Position numbers and translations under genes: made by a program | Notes under the pieces: generated by a model | Told to the model about the DNA's origin: nothing | The model's database searches: none | The model's input: the letters and a program-made list of their open reading frames with translations, nothing else | Shown: piece after piece, positions 29,743-40,354 of the stretch | Layout: every line of letters begins with the position of its first letter | How positions within the stretch are numbered: position 1 is the stretch's first letter | Origin: Psychrobacter sp. JCM 18901 | GTDB taxonomy: Bacteria > Pseudomonadota > Gammaproteobacteria > Pseudomonadales > Moraxellaceae | NCBI RefSeq assembly: GCF_000586435.1 | Contig: NZ_BAWH01000001.1 | Coordinates: 124,001-188,000 of the forward strand | Direction of reading: 5' to 3' | DNA: 64,000 nt

Positions 29743-31616
29743 ATGGATAAATTGCGCGATTTCTTAAAAAGCTGGCCAGGTCGCATTTTATTGATTTTAT
29801 GCCTATCGCCGCTCGCTCTCTTGGGTGTCGAAAGCTATTTTGGCGGCAACGTCGATCCCAACCAGATTGCGCAGGTAGGTGAGGCAAGCGTAGGACTGTC
29901 CGAGTATCAAACTGCTGTCAATAGCCGTCGTTCTGAAGTACTAGAGCAAGTCGAAGATGCCAGCTTATTGAATGAAGATGTGCTTCATGAGCAAGTATTA
30001 AAAGGTCTAATCGACCGTACGTTGTTAGAGCAGCAAGCAGGCAAGCTTGGTATGACCGTGTCTGACGACACGATCAATCGTCTGCTGCGTCAAGAAGAAA
30101 TATTCCAAGATGCAGAAGGTAACTTTTCAAACGATCAGTTCTCAAACTTTTTGCGTCAGCGCGGCATGACCAAAAACCAGCTATTTGCAGAATTTCGCAA
30201 TCAGTTAAGCTTGGATCAATTAAATGCCAGTATCGTTGGTACGGCCGTCTATCCCATGCAAGCGGTCAGTCAATTGATTGATTTGCAACTTGAATCGCGC
30301 AACGTTTGGGTACATCGTTTTAATTGGCAAGATTATGCTGACAAAGTTAAGCTTAGCAAAGCAGACATTCAATCATATTATGATGCTAACAAAGACACAT
30401 TGAAAAGTGCAGCGATGGTTGACTTGGCGTATATCCAGCTCAGCCCGCAAACTATTAAGGTTGATGAAGTAACCGCAGAAGAGTTGCAGCAACAGTACGA
30501 AGCATATAAGCAGAGCATCGCGGCTACTGATGAGCGTAAAGTCAGTCAGATTCTGTTTACTGGTAAAGATGCTAAGACAAGAGCCGACAAAGTGAAAGCA
30601 CGTCTGAATAAAGGTGAAGCGTTTGCTGCGCTTGCTAAAGCAGAGTCGGATGATCCATCAGGTGAAACAGGTGGTGATATCGGACGCTTTAATCCGTCAG
30701 TGTTTGGCAGTGATGCAGATACTGTGCAAGAGGCACTAGAAGGGTTGAGCGTTGGTGATGTGACTGCGCCTATCAAACCAGCTTTGGTTATCAGATATTT
30801 ACGGTTACTGAAGACAATGGCAAAAAGACTCCAAGCCTAGACAGTATGCGTGATGAGCTGACTGCGAAAGCAAAAGAATATAAACGTCAGGAAGTCTATG
30901 CTGATAAAGTGACATCAATCAATGATTTGGCGGCAGATGGTTTCAGTATCGAAGATATTGCACAGCAAGAAAACGTCAGTTTAAAGCGTATCAAAGATTA
31001 TCGTAAATTGAATAACAAATCAGCACTGCCGCAACCAGCAGTCGTTAAACAGGCATTTGATGAGTTTACTATTCAAGATCAAGCGGTAACGGCAGGTGTA
31101 GAAGTTGGCAACGGTACCGTATGGTTACAGCCAAGCAATTATCGTCCTACTAAGACGCTTGCTTTGGCAAATGCAACTCCAAGAATCACTCAAATACTCC
31201 GTCAGCAGAAAGCGACAGCATTAGCTTTAAAAGATGCTAAAGCATTGGCTGCTGGTATCAAGACGCCAGCTGATATAAGTAAGCAGTCGGTAAGCTTCCA
31301 AGCACTGGGTGAGATTAACCGTCAAACGACACAGTTAACGGACAAAGAGCGTGGATTGGCCTTTAGCCAGCAAGCCGCTGATAATGGCGTCGTCGCGATT
31401 GCTAGTGAGACTGAGATGGGTGCAACGCTACTGGTTGGAGACCGTATTAAAACTGAGCAGCAGTCACCACTGTCTGATATGCAACGAGCGCAAACAGCTA
31501 GTATTATCCGTGACAATTTAGGCCAAGACCAGTTGCAAGACTATTTGGACTATCTACGTATGGTATATACGGTTGAGATTAATGAAAGCAACATGGCAAA
31601 CGCACAAGGACGCTAA
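29743..31616 (+). CDS. ppiD: Periplasmic folding chaperone PpiD (one frameshift)
   Basis: PpiD is an inner-membrane chaperone at the Sec exit. The N-terminus MDKLRDFLKSWPGRILLIL is a short cytoplasmic stretch and one membrane helix. A SurA-like N-terminal domain and a parvulin-type PPIase domain (KVSQILF, GETGGDIGRFNPSVFG) follow. At the AAA run 30775-30777 the frame breaks; one more A gives IKTSFGYQIFTVTEDNGKK and joins the second frame to 31616. The corrected length is about 624 residues, close to E. coli PpiD (623). Confidence 0.92.
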
Positions 31617-31647
31617 GTATTTGCTAGTTCGTTATTCTTAGCTATTA

Positions 31648-31684
31648 AAAAAGCCACTGTATCGATTGATGCAGTGGCTTTTTT
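31648..31684. terminator. Bidirectional terminator between ppiD and purH
   Basis: AAAAAGCCACTG (31648-31659) and CAGTGGCTTTTTT (31672-31684) form a stem with A/T tails for both the plus-strand ppiD and the minus-strand purH, which converge here. Confidence 0.85.
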
Positions 31685-31795
31685 GGATGATGAGTTAACG
31701 ACAATTATCACGAATACTATAGAAGCTGAAAATTAGTCGCAGTAACAAATACAATTGCTGCGACTAATCCCAGTCTTACACTAATAAGTGATTGT

Positions 31796-33376
31796 TTAAT
31801 GGCGGAAATGGCGCATGCCAGTAAATACCATCGCGATACCATGCTCATTAGCAGCAGCAATGGTCTCGTCATCACGCATAGAGCCACCTGGCTGAATGAT
31901 AGCAGAGATACCTACTTCAGCAGCATTGTCGATGCCATCACGGAAAGGGAAGAACGCATCTGATGCCATAACAGCACCTTCAGTTGCGAGTCCAGCATGT
32001 TCTGCTTTGATAGCAGCAATACGTGCTGAGTTAACGCGGCTCATTTGGCCCGCGCCAACACCGATAGTACGTTGGCCTTTTGCGTAGACAATGGCATTAG
32101 ATTTGACGTATTTTGCTACGTTCCAGCTAAACAATAGATCTGCCACTTGCGCTTCAGTTGGTTGTACATCAGTGACGATTTTTAGGTCGTTAGCAGTGAT
32201 TAAGCCTAGATCTTGCTCTTGTACCAGTAGGCCACCGTTAACGCGCTTATAGTCAAGTTGGATATCGCGCTGATCTGGTGCTGGTAGCTCGCCGCATACC
32301 AATACACGTACGTTTTTCTTGGTAGCTGTCGCTTCAAGTACACCGTCTTCGATACTAGGTGCAATGATTACTTCTACGAACTGATTGTCGATAATGGCTT
32401 TTGCAGCAGCAAGCGTCAACGGACGGTTGAATGCGATAATACCACCAAAAGATGATTCAGGATCGGTGCTAAAAGCAGTACGATAAGCCGCTACTTGGTC
32501 ATTATCAACCGCGACACCGCAAGGGTTGGCATGCTTAACGATAACGCAAGCAGGCGCGCTGAAAGCTTTAACGCACTCAAGCGCAGCATCGGTATCAGCG
32601 ATGTTGTTATAAGACAATGCTTTGCCCTGTAACTGTTTAGCTGTTGCGATTGAGGCTTGTTTGCTTTTTAAAGGCTGGTTTTCAGTATAGAAAGCTGCGT
32701 TTTGATGCGGGTTTTCACCGTAGCGTAGGTCTTGTGCTTTTTCAAGCTGTACATTGAATGTACGTGGGAAGTTTTCTGGCTCTTGAGTTTCGTTGACACG
32801 GCTACCTAAGAAGTTTGCAATCATACCATCGTACTGTGCCGTATGCTCAAACGCCTTTACTGCTAAGTCATAACGCAAAGCAGTTGTCAGTTCGGTGCCA
32901 CCGTCTAACGCGTTAAGTACACGGTCATAATCAGCTGGATCAGTGACGATACCTACATGAGCGTGGTTTTTCGCTGCTGAACGCACCATGGTAGGGCCGC
33001 CAATATCGATGTTTTCGATAGCGTCGTTCATAGTCACGTCAGCACGTGCAATCGTTTCAGCAAACGGATATAAGTTCACGACGACTAAGTCGATACGTTC
33101 GATCGCATGATCACTCATTACTGCATCATCTGTACCACGGCGTCCTAGAATACCACCGTGAATCTTAGGATGTAGCGTTTTAACACGGCCATCCATCATT
33201 TCAGGAAAGCCTGTGTAGTCTGATACTTCAGTCACGTCGACATTGTTTTCTGTGAGCAGACGATAAGTACCGCCAGTAGATAATAAACCAAAACCTGCTT
33301 TGAGAAGGCCTTGAGCAAACTCGACGATATTAGACTTATCGGAGACCGATAGTAGGGCAAGTGGGGTTGTACTCAT
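31796..33376 (-). CDS. purH: Bifunctional AICAR transformylase/IMP cyclohydrolase
   Basis: PurH performs the last two steps of IMP synthesis. The N-terminal IMP cyclohydrolase domain begins [18 protein letters not shown] and includes STGGTYRLL and [14 protein letters not shown]. The AICAR transformylase domain carries the KHANPCGVA catalytic region and ends [10 protein letters not shown] start at 33376 (MSTTPLALL), giving 526 residues. The longer frame to 33433 adds a non-conserved stretch and lacks a ribosome binding site, whereas GAAAATTTCTT precedes the chosen ATG only weakly. fis lies upstream, as in related genomes. Confidence 0.95.
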   Translation of the reverse strand: MSTTPLALLSVSDKSNIVEFAQGLLKAGFGLLSTGGTYRLLTENNVDVTEVSDYTGFPEMMDGRVKTLHPKIHGGILGRRGTDDAVMSDHAIERIDLVVVNLYPFAETIARADVTMNDAIENIDIGGPTMVRSAAKNHAHVGIVTDPADYDRVLNALDGGTELTTALRYDLAVKAFEHTAQYDGMIANFLGSRVNETQEPENFPRTFNVQLEKAQDLRYGENPHQNAAFYTENQPLKSKQASIATAKQLQGKALSYNNIADTDAALECVKAFSAPACVIVKHANPCGVAVDNDQVAAYRTAFSTDPESSFGGIIAFNRPLTLAAAKAIIDNQFVEVIIAPSIEDGVLEATATKKNVRVLVCGELPAPDQRDIQLDYKRVNGGLLVQEQDLGLITANDLKIVTDVQPTEAQVADLLFSWNVAKYVKSNAIVYAKGQRTIGVGAGQMSRVNSARIAAIKAEHAGLATEGAVMASDAFFPFRDGIDNAAEVGISAIIQPGGSMRDDETIAAANEHGIAMVFTGMRHFRH

Positions 33377-33522
33377 AAGAAATTTTCCATAAAAAAAGCC
33401 TGACGTAAACGTCTGGCAAGGTGATGATGACAATGGTATGCCGTATCATGATAGATAAAGCGCGGAACATTTAATTGCCATACATAATGATAGTCAATGA
33501 TGGGTAAGCTCATATAACAATG

Positions 33523-33887
33523 TTACATTAAATCATAGGTTTTCATTTTTTTTGCGCAAAGTGCCTCGATTTAGGCCTAATATCTGAGCACATTTGGTTT
33601 GGTTGCCTCTGGTTTTTTTCTAGGACGACAGATAAGAGAGGCTCTTCGACTTGCTTCAAAATCAGCTCATATAAATCAGTGGGCATCTCATCTCCTAGCA
33701 TCGCAAAGTACTGACGTACCACACGCTCTACATGAACCCGTAGAGGTTGCTGCGCACTATTTGTATAGTGTTGACTAGCAAAATCAAAGCCGTGCGTAGG
33801 TGGTTGGTATTCGTCTTTATTATAATCGGCAGGGTGCTCAGAGCTTTTAGCAAAATGATTGGCATTATGCTGTGCATGAGGTGCCAT
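33523..33887 (-). CDS. fis: Fis family nucleoid/transcription regulator (two frameshifts)
   Basis: The core PLRVHVERVVRQYFAMLGDEM and DLYELILKQVEEPLLSVVLE is Fis-like. After the T7 run 33613-33619 (minus-strand A7) it continues TRGNQTKCAQILGLNRGTLR, the helix-turn-helix hallmark of Fis. The T8 run 33546-33553 must be one shorter to give RKKMKTYDLM and the stop at 33523. The corrected protein has about 121 residues with an unusual His/Gln-rich N-terminal arm before the fold. The start is at ATG 33887, preceded by AAGGATATT. An earlier in-frame ATG at 33941 is possible. Confidence 0.85.
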
Positions 33888-34065
33888 AAAATAATATCCT
33901 TGAGATGAAGAAAAATTCTGATTGTGAGGGGTCAGAACCATAGTATATCAAATTAATATCGCCTAGCGCTGATAGATTCATCGTTATCTTGGCTATCACG
34001 GTCTAATTGAAAATGAATTTACGGTGTATTTTCTACTCACGCTTATTTATATATGACAACTTAAT

Positions 34066-35324
34066 TTAATAAAGAGCGGTCATAGTAATGTCGCGGATCT
34101 GTGCATTAGCGACAGGGATAGTAAATAATAGCTGTCTATCGGTGTTGGCAGCTAACTGACTTTGCTTGCCTAATAAATAATCGTTTGGATCTGCAATAAA
34201 CTCTCCAATAAGCTCATTTCTACCGTAAACGCTTATTTTTACATTTGGGTATAGTTGTGATTGCGGGCTGCCATTACTTAGAGTAGCGCCTATATCGCTA
34301 AATGTACCAGCAGTTTTAATCTGACTGCTTCTATGAAAGGTATTGCTGATGGTAAGCGCTGATAAATCTGCACTGGGCAAGCTGCAGGCAGCGACAGAGC
34401 ATATCGATTGGAGACGCTGAGCATAGGCTGGGTTTTTGACTAAATTTTCTAAATTAAAAATAACATACTGTGCCGCGAGTAGCAGTGCTAAGACCAAACA
34501 ACCTAATATCCATAATAGTGATGCAATTGAACGTGTCGTTTGGGTTGGTGCAAACGGTAGCTGGGTTTTTCTTAAACGATCGTCGGCAACAGGCTCTTCA
34601 TCTTTAATGGGTACTCCCATATCAGATAGAAGCTGTGATAAGTCTGTGTCATCTGGTGGTGTTTCTTCGGCTTGATTTTGTTCTTCTAATAGTTTTTGCA
34701 GCCATGAATTGTTATCAGTACTCTCAACATTGGCATGAATATCATTGGCCGCTGCCGAGCTGAGCATGTTCTGTGCTGATGCTGATATTGTACTAGTAGA
34801 TGGTTTCTTTATTGATGGATTAGGGCTTTTGATAGTTTCTTTAGAAGAGGGCGCTTTTGGTTTTTCTGTGGTTGCTACGCTAGGACTGGTATTACTGGCT
34901 TGGGTTAACCATGCATCCATGCTATCTAAAGAGTCATACTCTTGAACATCTTCTTCTGGATCGTCTATATCCATATCATCATGGATTAAACCATCATAAA
35001 TCAAATTATCGGATGGCTTTTTCTTATTGATTGAAGGTGTAGGGCGATTTGGCACATTTTGAAGTTTATGCTGATTACTACTAGTAGACGCTTTTTGCTC
35101 GTTCAATATTGGTTGAGCTTGAGTTTTTTTGTTGAGCAGGAATGTTTTTTTTGTGGTGTTGGTTTTTGAATAACCTCAGAATTTACCACAAGATGCTTAT
35201 TGACCAAAAAACTTTGCTGGCACCGATCACAGCTGATGGTAGCATTGACTTGATTTAGTTGAGTTTGTTTAACGCTATAGCAAGCTTGGCAATGGGGGCA
35301 TTGGGTTTTTATTGGTGTGGTCAT
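34066..35324 (-). CDS. Zinc-ribbon and DUF3426 membrane protein (one frameshift)
   Basis: The N-terminus holds an MJ0042-type zinc ribbon (CPHCQACYSV and CDRCQQSF). A T8 run at 35145-35152 breaks the frame; changing its length by one gives KKTFLLNKKTQAQPILNEQ and joins the second frame. Next come about 190 residues of Ser/Thr/Asp-rich, probably disordered sequence, one membrane helix (LLWILGCLVLALLLAAQYVI), and a DUF3426 domain with a Cys pair (SICSVAACSLP) and the end PVANAQIRDITMTALY. The corrected length is about 419 residues. It lies directly downstream of prmA, the usual place for this family. No function is known to me. Confidence 0.82.
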
Positions 35325-35495
35325 AGAGGCGAATCCAAAAAAGTATGGTTATCAATACCGCTTAGCCACTCACCAATAGCTGCCCACAATACTCATTTCA
35401 CTTATTTAATTTCGATGAATTATGGGCAAAGACAGAGTGGCGTCAAACACGTAACATTTGACTGCCTCTATCGTAACAGATGTAATTAAATGTTG

Positions 35496-36422
35496 CTAGC
35501 TGGTAAATGTACCTGATAAACGCTGCCAATGTTGGTCTTCTTGTGCAGTAAAAGCATGCTTCGAATCCAGTGCAAAATATGGCTGATAAGCTTCAGTGAC
35601 TTGCTCAGTTTGCGATTCAATCAAACCTGCCAAAACGATACGGCCCTTTGGCGCAATCAGTGTTGCAAAGTAAGGTGCTAAACCAATAAGCGGCTTTGCT
35701 AAAATATTGGCAACAATCACTTCTACAGGCAACACGTCATTTTGCGAGCAGTACTCTGTAAATTCTTCTGGTAGAAATGCCTGCAAACGATCGCCTACAT
35801 TGTTGCGTACTGCATTCTGATTGGTAGCAAGTACCGCCTGCGGGTCAATGTCGACTGCATATACTTGACGTGCACCCAATAGCAAAGCAGCAATCCCTAG
35901 AATACCGGAGCCACAACCATAATCGATAACCACTTTGTCTGTTAGGTCTTGCTCTGTTAGCCAGTCTAGGCACAGGCGAGTCGTAGCATGATAGCCAGTA
36001 CCAAATGCCAAGCCTGGATCCATAATGATATTAGTGGCTTCAGGGTTAGGCGGCGTTAGCCAGTCAGGCACAATCCATAAGTCATTAGCACATTCAATAG
36101 GATGATAGTTGCTCATCCACTCGCGCTCCCAGTCTTTATCATCAACAGCCGTTAACCAAATACGAGTAGCCTGTACTTGTGCAGCAATTTCATGACTTAA
36201 TTGCTCAACCGCTTGACGACTACCTGCATCAGTAGTCGCATCAAATAGTCCTGTTAGTATCACCTCATCCCAAAGCGGCGATTCACCTGGAAGTGGCTCA
36301 AACAAAGGTTGATCGCCAGCATCGTCTAAAGCTATTGATAATGCGCCTGCTTCTAATAAAAGCGCTTCAGCCAAGTCGACGTTTGATTTTTCGCATTGTA
36401 AATGCAGTTGTTGCCATGCCAT
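35496..36422 (-). CDS. prmA: Ribosomal protein L11 methyltransferase
   Basis: PrmA trimethylates ribosomal protein L11. The N-terminal substrate domain begins MAWQQLHLQCEKSNVDLAEA. The SAM-binding motif I is VVIDYGCGSGILGIAALLLG, preceded by DPGLAFGTGYHATTRLCLDW and followed by the VEVIVANILAKPL motif IV (NxxxxPL). Length is 308 residues, near E. coli PrmA (293). It is upstream of the DUF3426 gene and fis. Confidence 0.95.
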   Translation of the reverse strand: MAWQQLHLQCEKSNVDLAEALLLEAGALSIALDDAGDQPLFEPLPGESPLWDEVILTGLFDATTDAGSRQAVEQLSHEIAAQVQATRIWLTAVDDKDWEREWMSNYHPIECANDLWIVPDWLTPPNPEATNIIMDPGLAFGTGYHATTRLCLDWLTEQDLTDKVVIDYGCGSGILGIAALLLGARQVYAVDIDPQAVLATNQNAVRNNVGDRLQAFLPEEFTEYCSQNDVLPVEVIVANILAKPLIGLAPYFATLIAPKGRIVLAGLIESQTEQVTEAYQPYFALDSKHAFTAQEDQHWQRLSGTFTS

Positions 36423-36549
36423 AAAGATAACCTTAAGCGGAAATAAAAATAAGTGTTAGGGAATACCCTAGATGAATCTACATACAATGAAATGTATGAT
36501 GTATATAGGTGTTTTAACTAATGAATCTAAAATGTGCAAATATCAGATA

Positions 36550-37362
36550 TTAGCGCAGTGCTTGTTTTGCTTCATTGACCACGCGTGAGTTACCCTGAGC
36601 TTGTCCTGATTGCAATATAACTTGCCATAGTGCTCGTCTACGACTGCTATCCTGAGAGACGCTAAGACCACGACGTGCCATCGCTTCTGCTTTACGAGGC
36701 TGGTTCTTTTTTAATGCTACTTGTGCCAAATAAAAATATACCGCCGACGATTTGGGCGCTAGACGCTGTGCACGGGTAAAGCTGTTCTCTGCATTGGTTA
36801 GATTGCCAGCTTTCAACTGACTGATACCTACTTGCATCAAATTGCGAAACGCAGGCAGATTACTATTATTGCTGGCAGATTGTTGAGTACGTTGCTGCGA
36901 GTTTCTTCTAGCGTGCTCAAGTAACTCATTATGCGACGGTACCGATGGTTCAGAGATGATATAGTCGTTACGAGAAGGCGCAATGATAACAGGATCAGGC
37001 TGCGTCACTTCTGGTGCAGGAGGCGTAAATACAGGTGTCTCTTGCGTTAATGGATTTGGGGTTTCGGACTGTTCAACTGTAACGTAAGGCTCGGTTGGAT
37101 AGTTGCTTTGATCATTTGCTTCAGTGATAGGCGCTGGAGCAGTTGTCGTTGATTGTACTGTCGGTTGTGACGTTGGCAATGTTTGAACAGGCGTTGTTTG
37201 CACTGTGGTCGACGTGCTAGGTGCCGTCTGACAAGCACTTAGGCTTAATATACCAACGACCGCGCTGCCTGCAAGTAAGGTATTGCTTGACGTGATTTTA
37301 TTACGCCATAGCATTATTGTTTGTTTTACTGAAGTAGTTGTCCGTAAGGATGACACCATCAT
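36550..37362 (-). CDS. TPR lipoprotein next to PBP1b, probable LpoP-type activator
   Basis: The N-terminus has a hydrophobic segment ending in the lipobox LSLSAC (Cys at residue 44 of the long form; a start at Met17 would give a more normal signal peptide). A Pro/Thr/Gln-rich linker of about 100 residues follows, then tetratricopeptide repeats (AGNLTNAENSFTRAQRLAP, KNQPRKAEAMARRGLSVS). Long linker plus TPR domain in a lipoprotein beside the PBP1b gene is the layout of Pseudomonas LpoP, an outer-membrane activator of PBP1b unrelated to E. coli LpoB. The gene begins 64 bases after the mrcB stop on the same strand. The function is inferred from context and layout. Confidence 0.78.
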   Translation of the reverse strand: MMVSSLRTTTSVKQTIMLWRNKITSSNTLLAGSAVVGILSLSACQTAPSTSTTVQTTPVQTLPTSQPTVQSTTTAPAPITEANDQSNYPTEPYVTVEQSETPNPLTQETPVFTPPAPEVTQPDPVIIAPSRNDYIISEPSVPSHNELLEHARRNSQQRTQQSASNNSNLPAFRNLMQVGISQLKAGNLTNAENSFTRAQRLAPKSSAVYFYLAQVALKKNQPRKAEAMARRGLSVSQDSSRRRALWQVILQSGQAQGNSRVVNEAKQALR

Positions 37363-37426
37363 GTTAAAACCTTTTTTTAAATATTAAAAGCTAAATACCA
37401 AAAACACTATTAAAGCCATTCAATAG

Positions 37427-39917
37427 CTAGAACCATTCAACAGCGCGGTCATACCAAGTATCAGCACGGTCTTCATCACCTTCACTTTGCTCGCTGCTAC
37501 CTTCTGCACCCTCAGATTCAACAGCTTCGCCATTTGGAATCTCTAAACCTTCGCGGCGACGTTGTTGATTGATATCACCTTGCTGGTTCTGAAACTGTAT
37601 CTGTTCACGAGCGCGATCTTGCTGATACAGGCTCAGCGCACAACTGCTGGCTTCTTCTGGTAGGTGAGCTGACATTACTGGTAGGTAGCGAGCGTTAGCA
37701 CAGCGCTCATTAGACAGTTTGCCTGAATTGTTCTCTAGCCATAACCACTCGATACCTTCTGGCTCTGGTAGAGCAACCGGAGTCAGCTTTAGGCGTTTCA
37801 TATAATCTACCCAAACTGGTAAGGCGCCAGTACCACCACTCAAGCCAATCGGTTTGTTATCATCACGGCCAACCCAAACGACACTCACATAGTTACCACT
37901 ATAACCTGCAAACCAAGCATCGCGGTAGTCGTTTGTTGTACCTGTTTTTCCGGCTAGGTTTAAATTACTGCCGAGTGATTGGGCGCGTCTGGCCGTACCA
38001 TTTGAGACGACTTGCTGTAATGCATAGTTGGTCAAAAAGTTGGTTTCAGGTGGAATGCTACGCTGAGTGTTAAGCCCAGTACGCTGTAAGATACGGCCGC
38101 GATCATCAATGACCGTACGGATACTATGAATAGGCGTACGGAAGCCACCAGTGGCAAAGACTTGATAAATGCCAAGCATATCCATTGGACTCAAATTAAC
38201 TGAGCCTAGTAATGCTGATGGGTAAGGTGGAATTTTTTTTCTTTGATGCCCATGCGCTGTAATTGCTTAGCAAAGGTATTAACGCCGAACTCCATACCTA
38301 AGCGTACTGCCGCTTGGTTATATGATTGAGACAATGCCGTGGTAAATGGTACATAGCCATGATCACGATTGTCATAGTTTTTAGGGTTCCAGTCAGTACC
38401 GTCGTTTAGATTGACCGTAATAGGGGAGTCATCTACTGAACTGGCTAAGTTATAACGACCGCTCTCAAGCGCAGTCATATAAATGATAGGCTTCAGCAGT
38501 GAGCCAACTTGGCGTTTGGCATCTACGCGCGGTTAAACCCTGTAAATTCACTACCACTACCCACGACAGACACTAGCTCGCCAGTCTCAGGATTGGCACT
38601 CACTAACGCGCCTTGTAAATCCTTAGTTTTGCTACTATTACGGCGCAGTTCACCAAGTTTTCTATCAACAGCTTTGTCTGCGGCTAATTGAGCGATAGGG
38701 TCTAGAGTACTGATAATAATCAGACCTTCGTTTTTGAGGTCGTCAGAATAATAAACGGTATTTAGCTCACGTTTGACAATATCTAAGAAGTCAGGGAACT
38801 GACTTTTGCCTTCAGCAGGCTTATCCACGATACCAAGCGGTTGCTTTAAGGCTTTGTCGTAGTCTTCTTGGCTCAGTGTGCCCATTGTCAGCATGTTATT
38901 AAGTACCACATCGCGGCGTGCTTTTGAGTCATTTGGATTGCGACGTGGGTTATAAATACTTGGACCTTTTGCCATACCAACCAGCATTGCTTGCTGATCT
39001 AAGCGCAGCTCATTAAGAGGTTTGTCAAAATAAAACTGTGATGCCAAACCAAAACCATTAATAGAGCGATTGCCATTTTGACCCAGATAAATCTCATTCA
39101 AATAGGTCTGTAGAATTTCATCTTTGCTGTAATGCAGCTCAAGCAGCACGGCCATCAATGCTTCGTTGGCTTTGCGTTTGATAGTGCGATCTGAATTGAG
39201 ATAGAAGTTTTTAATCAGCTGCTGGGTAATGGTCGAGCCACCTTGTCTGGCACCACCAGTAAAGTTATTAATTACGGCACGGGCGATACCACGTACCGAT
39301 ACCCCTTTGTGCTCATAAAACGCGCGATCTTCGGTAGCGATAAGGGCATCAATCAACGGCTGAGGCACTTCGTCCAAAGACACAACCATCCGATCTTCAT
39401 TACTGTCGGGATAGATACCACCGATATTGACAGGCTCTAGACGAATGATACCGCTTTTGGCAGGCAGAGTACTTTGAATAGACTCTACTTTATTGCCAGA
39501 AATCGTCATTTTGATGACTTGCTCGGCATCTTTATCATTAGCACTATACGTAAAGCCGCGAGTGTGAATAAAGTAAGTATTACCTGTTCGGTGATAGGTA
39601 CCTGTGCGGTCATAAGCTTTGTTGCTTTGATAATTGAGCAACTCTAGCCATGTCTTCATTGTATCTCTATCGACATTGGCGCCTTGGTACAGCTCAAGCG
39701 GCTGCGAATACACTTTGGCTGGAATGTCCCAGCGCTTACCCTCAAACTTATGAGTAATGGTGCGATCAAGTTTGATTAAATACAGTGCCAACAGCACCAT
39801 GCCTGCGATGATGATAATTAATAGCAGACTACTAAAAACCAAGCCGCGCTGCTGCGAGGGTAGCGTATGCATAGCAGACTTAGATGACGCTGGTAACTTG
39901 TAATTAGGTTTTTGCAC
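37427..39917 (-). CDS. mrcB: Penicillin-binding protein 1B (two frameshifts)
   Basis: A bifunctional peptidoglycan synthase: cytoplasmic N-tail, one membrane helix (VFSSLLLIIIIAGMVLLALY), UB2H-like region, glycosyltransferase domain (TEDRAFYEHKGVSVRGIA with the catalytic Glu, QGGSTITQQLIKNFYL), then the transpeptidase domain with SLLKP (SxxK), SYN and KTGTT. The frame breaks near 38525-38530, where one lost G restores FNRAVDAKRQVGSLLKP, and at T8 38233-38240, after which IPPYPSALLGSVNL is expected. The corrected length is about 830 residues. The C-terminal tail is Glu/Ser-rich. The lpoP-like gene follows in the same operon. Confidence 0.93.
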
Positions 39918-40354
39918 GGATGTCGCACCATTTTTGGATAAAAAACTGCCTCATAATGACGCAAATTGACAAATTTTTCAATCTATCATCGTCAACGCAG
40001 GCATTTATTGGTCGTAGACCATGAGCGATGGTACTGCTCATAGCGATGGCTTATAGTATAATCCCTATTAAAATACCGATACTTGTAATAAAGCGTCAGT
40101 CACTTTCAATCTGGTAGATAACCGCCATATAAGATAACAATTTACGATTGTCCTCACGATGTATTTTGTATGAATTCGCTGTTGCTAATTGTTTGCTATT
40201 AGCCGTTTGTTATGAATACTATGCTACTAACAGTAGTAATATTCATGTGATTAAAAACGGCTCTATTGCATGACGTACAGTACAGTCAATACAAGCAAGT
40301 TTGCTTTAAATGAATGCATTTTAAGCAAGCCTGTCAAAGGAAGTAAGCGCGACT
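39918..40354. other. Divergent promoter region between mrcB and the copper ATPase gene
   Basis: 437 bases without a gene. A TATAAT-like element lies at 40057-40062 on the plus strand. A short inverted repeat (ATGAGC/GCTCAT) surrounds 40021-40041. The copper ATPase start is preceded by AAAGGAAGTAAGCGCGACT. Confidence 0.35.
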
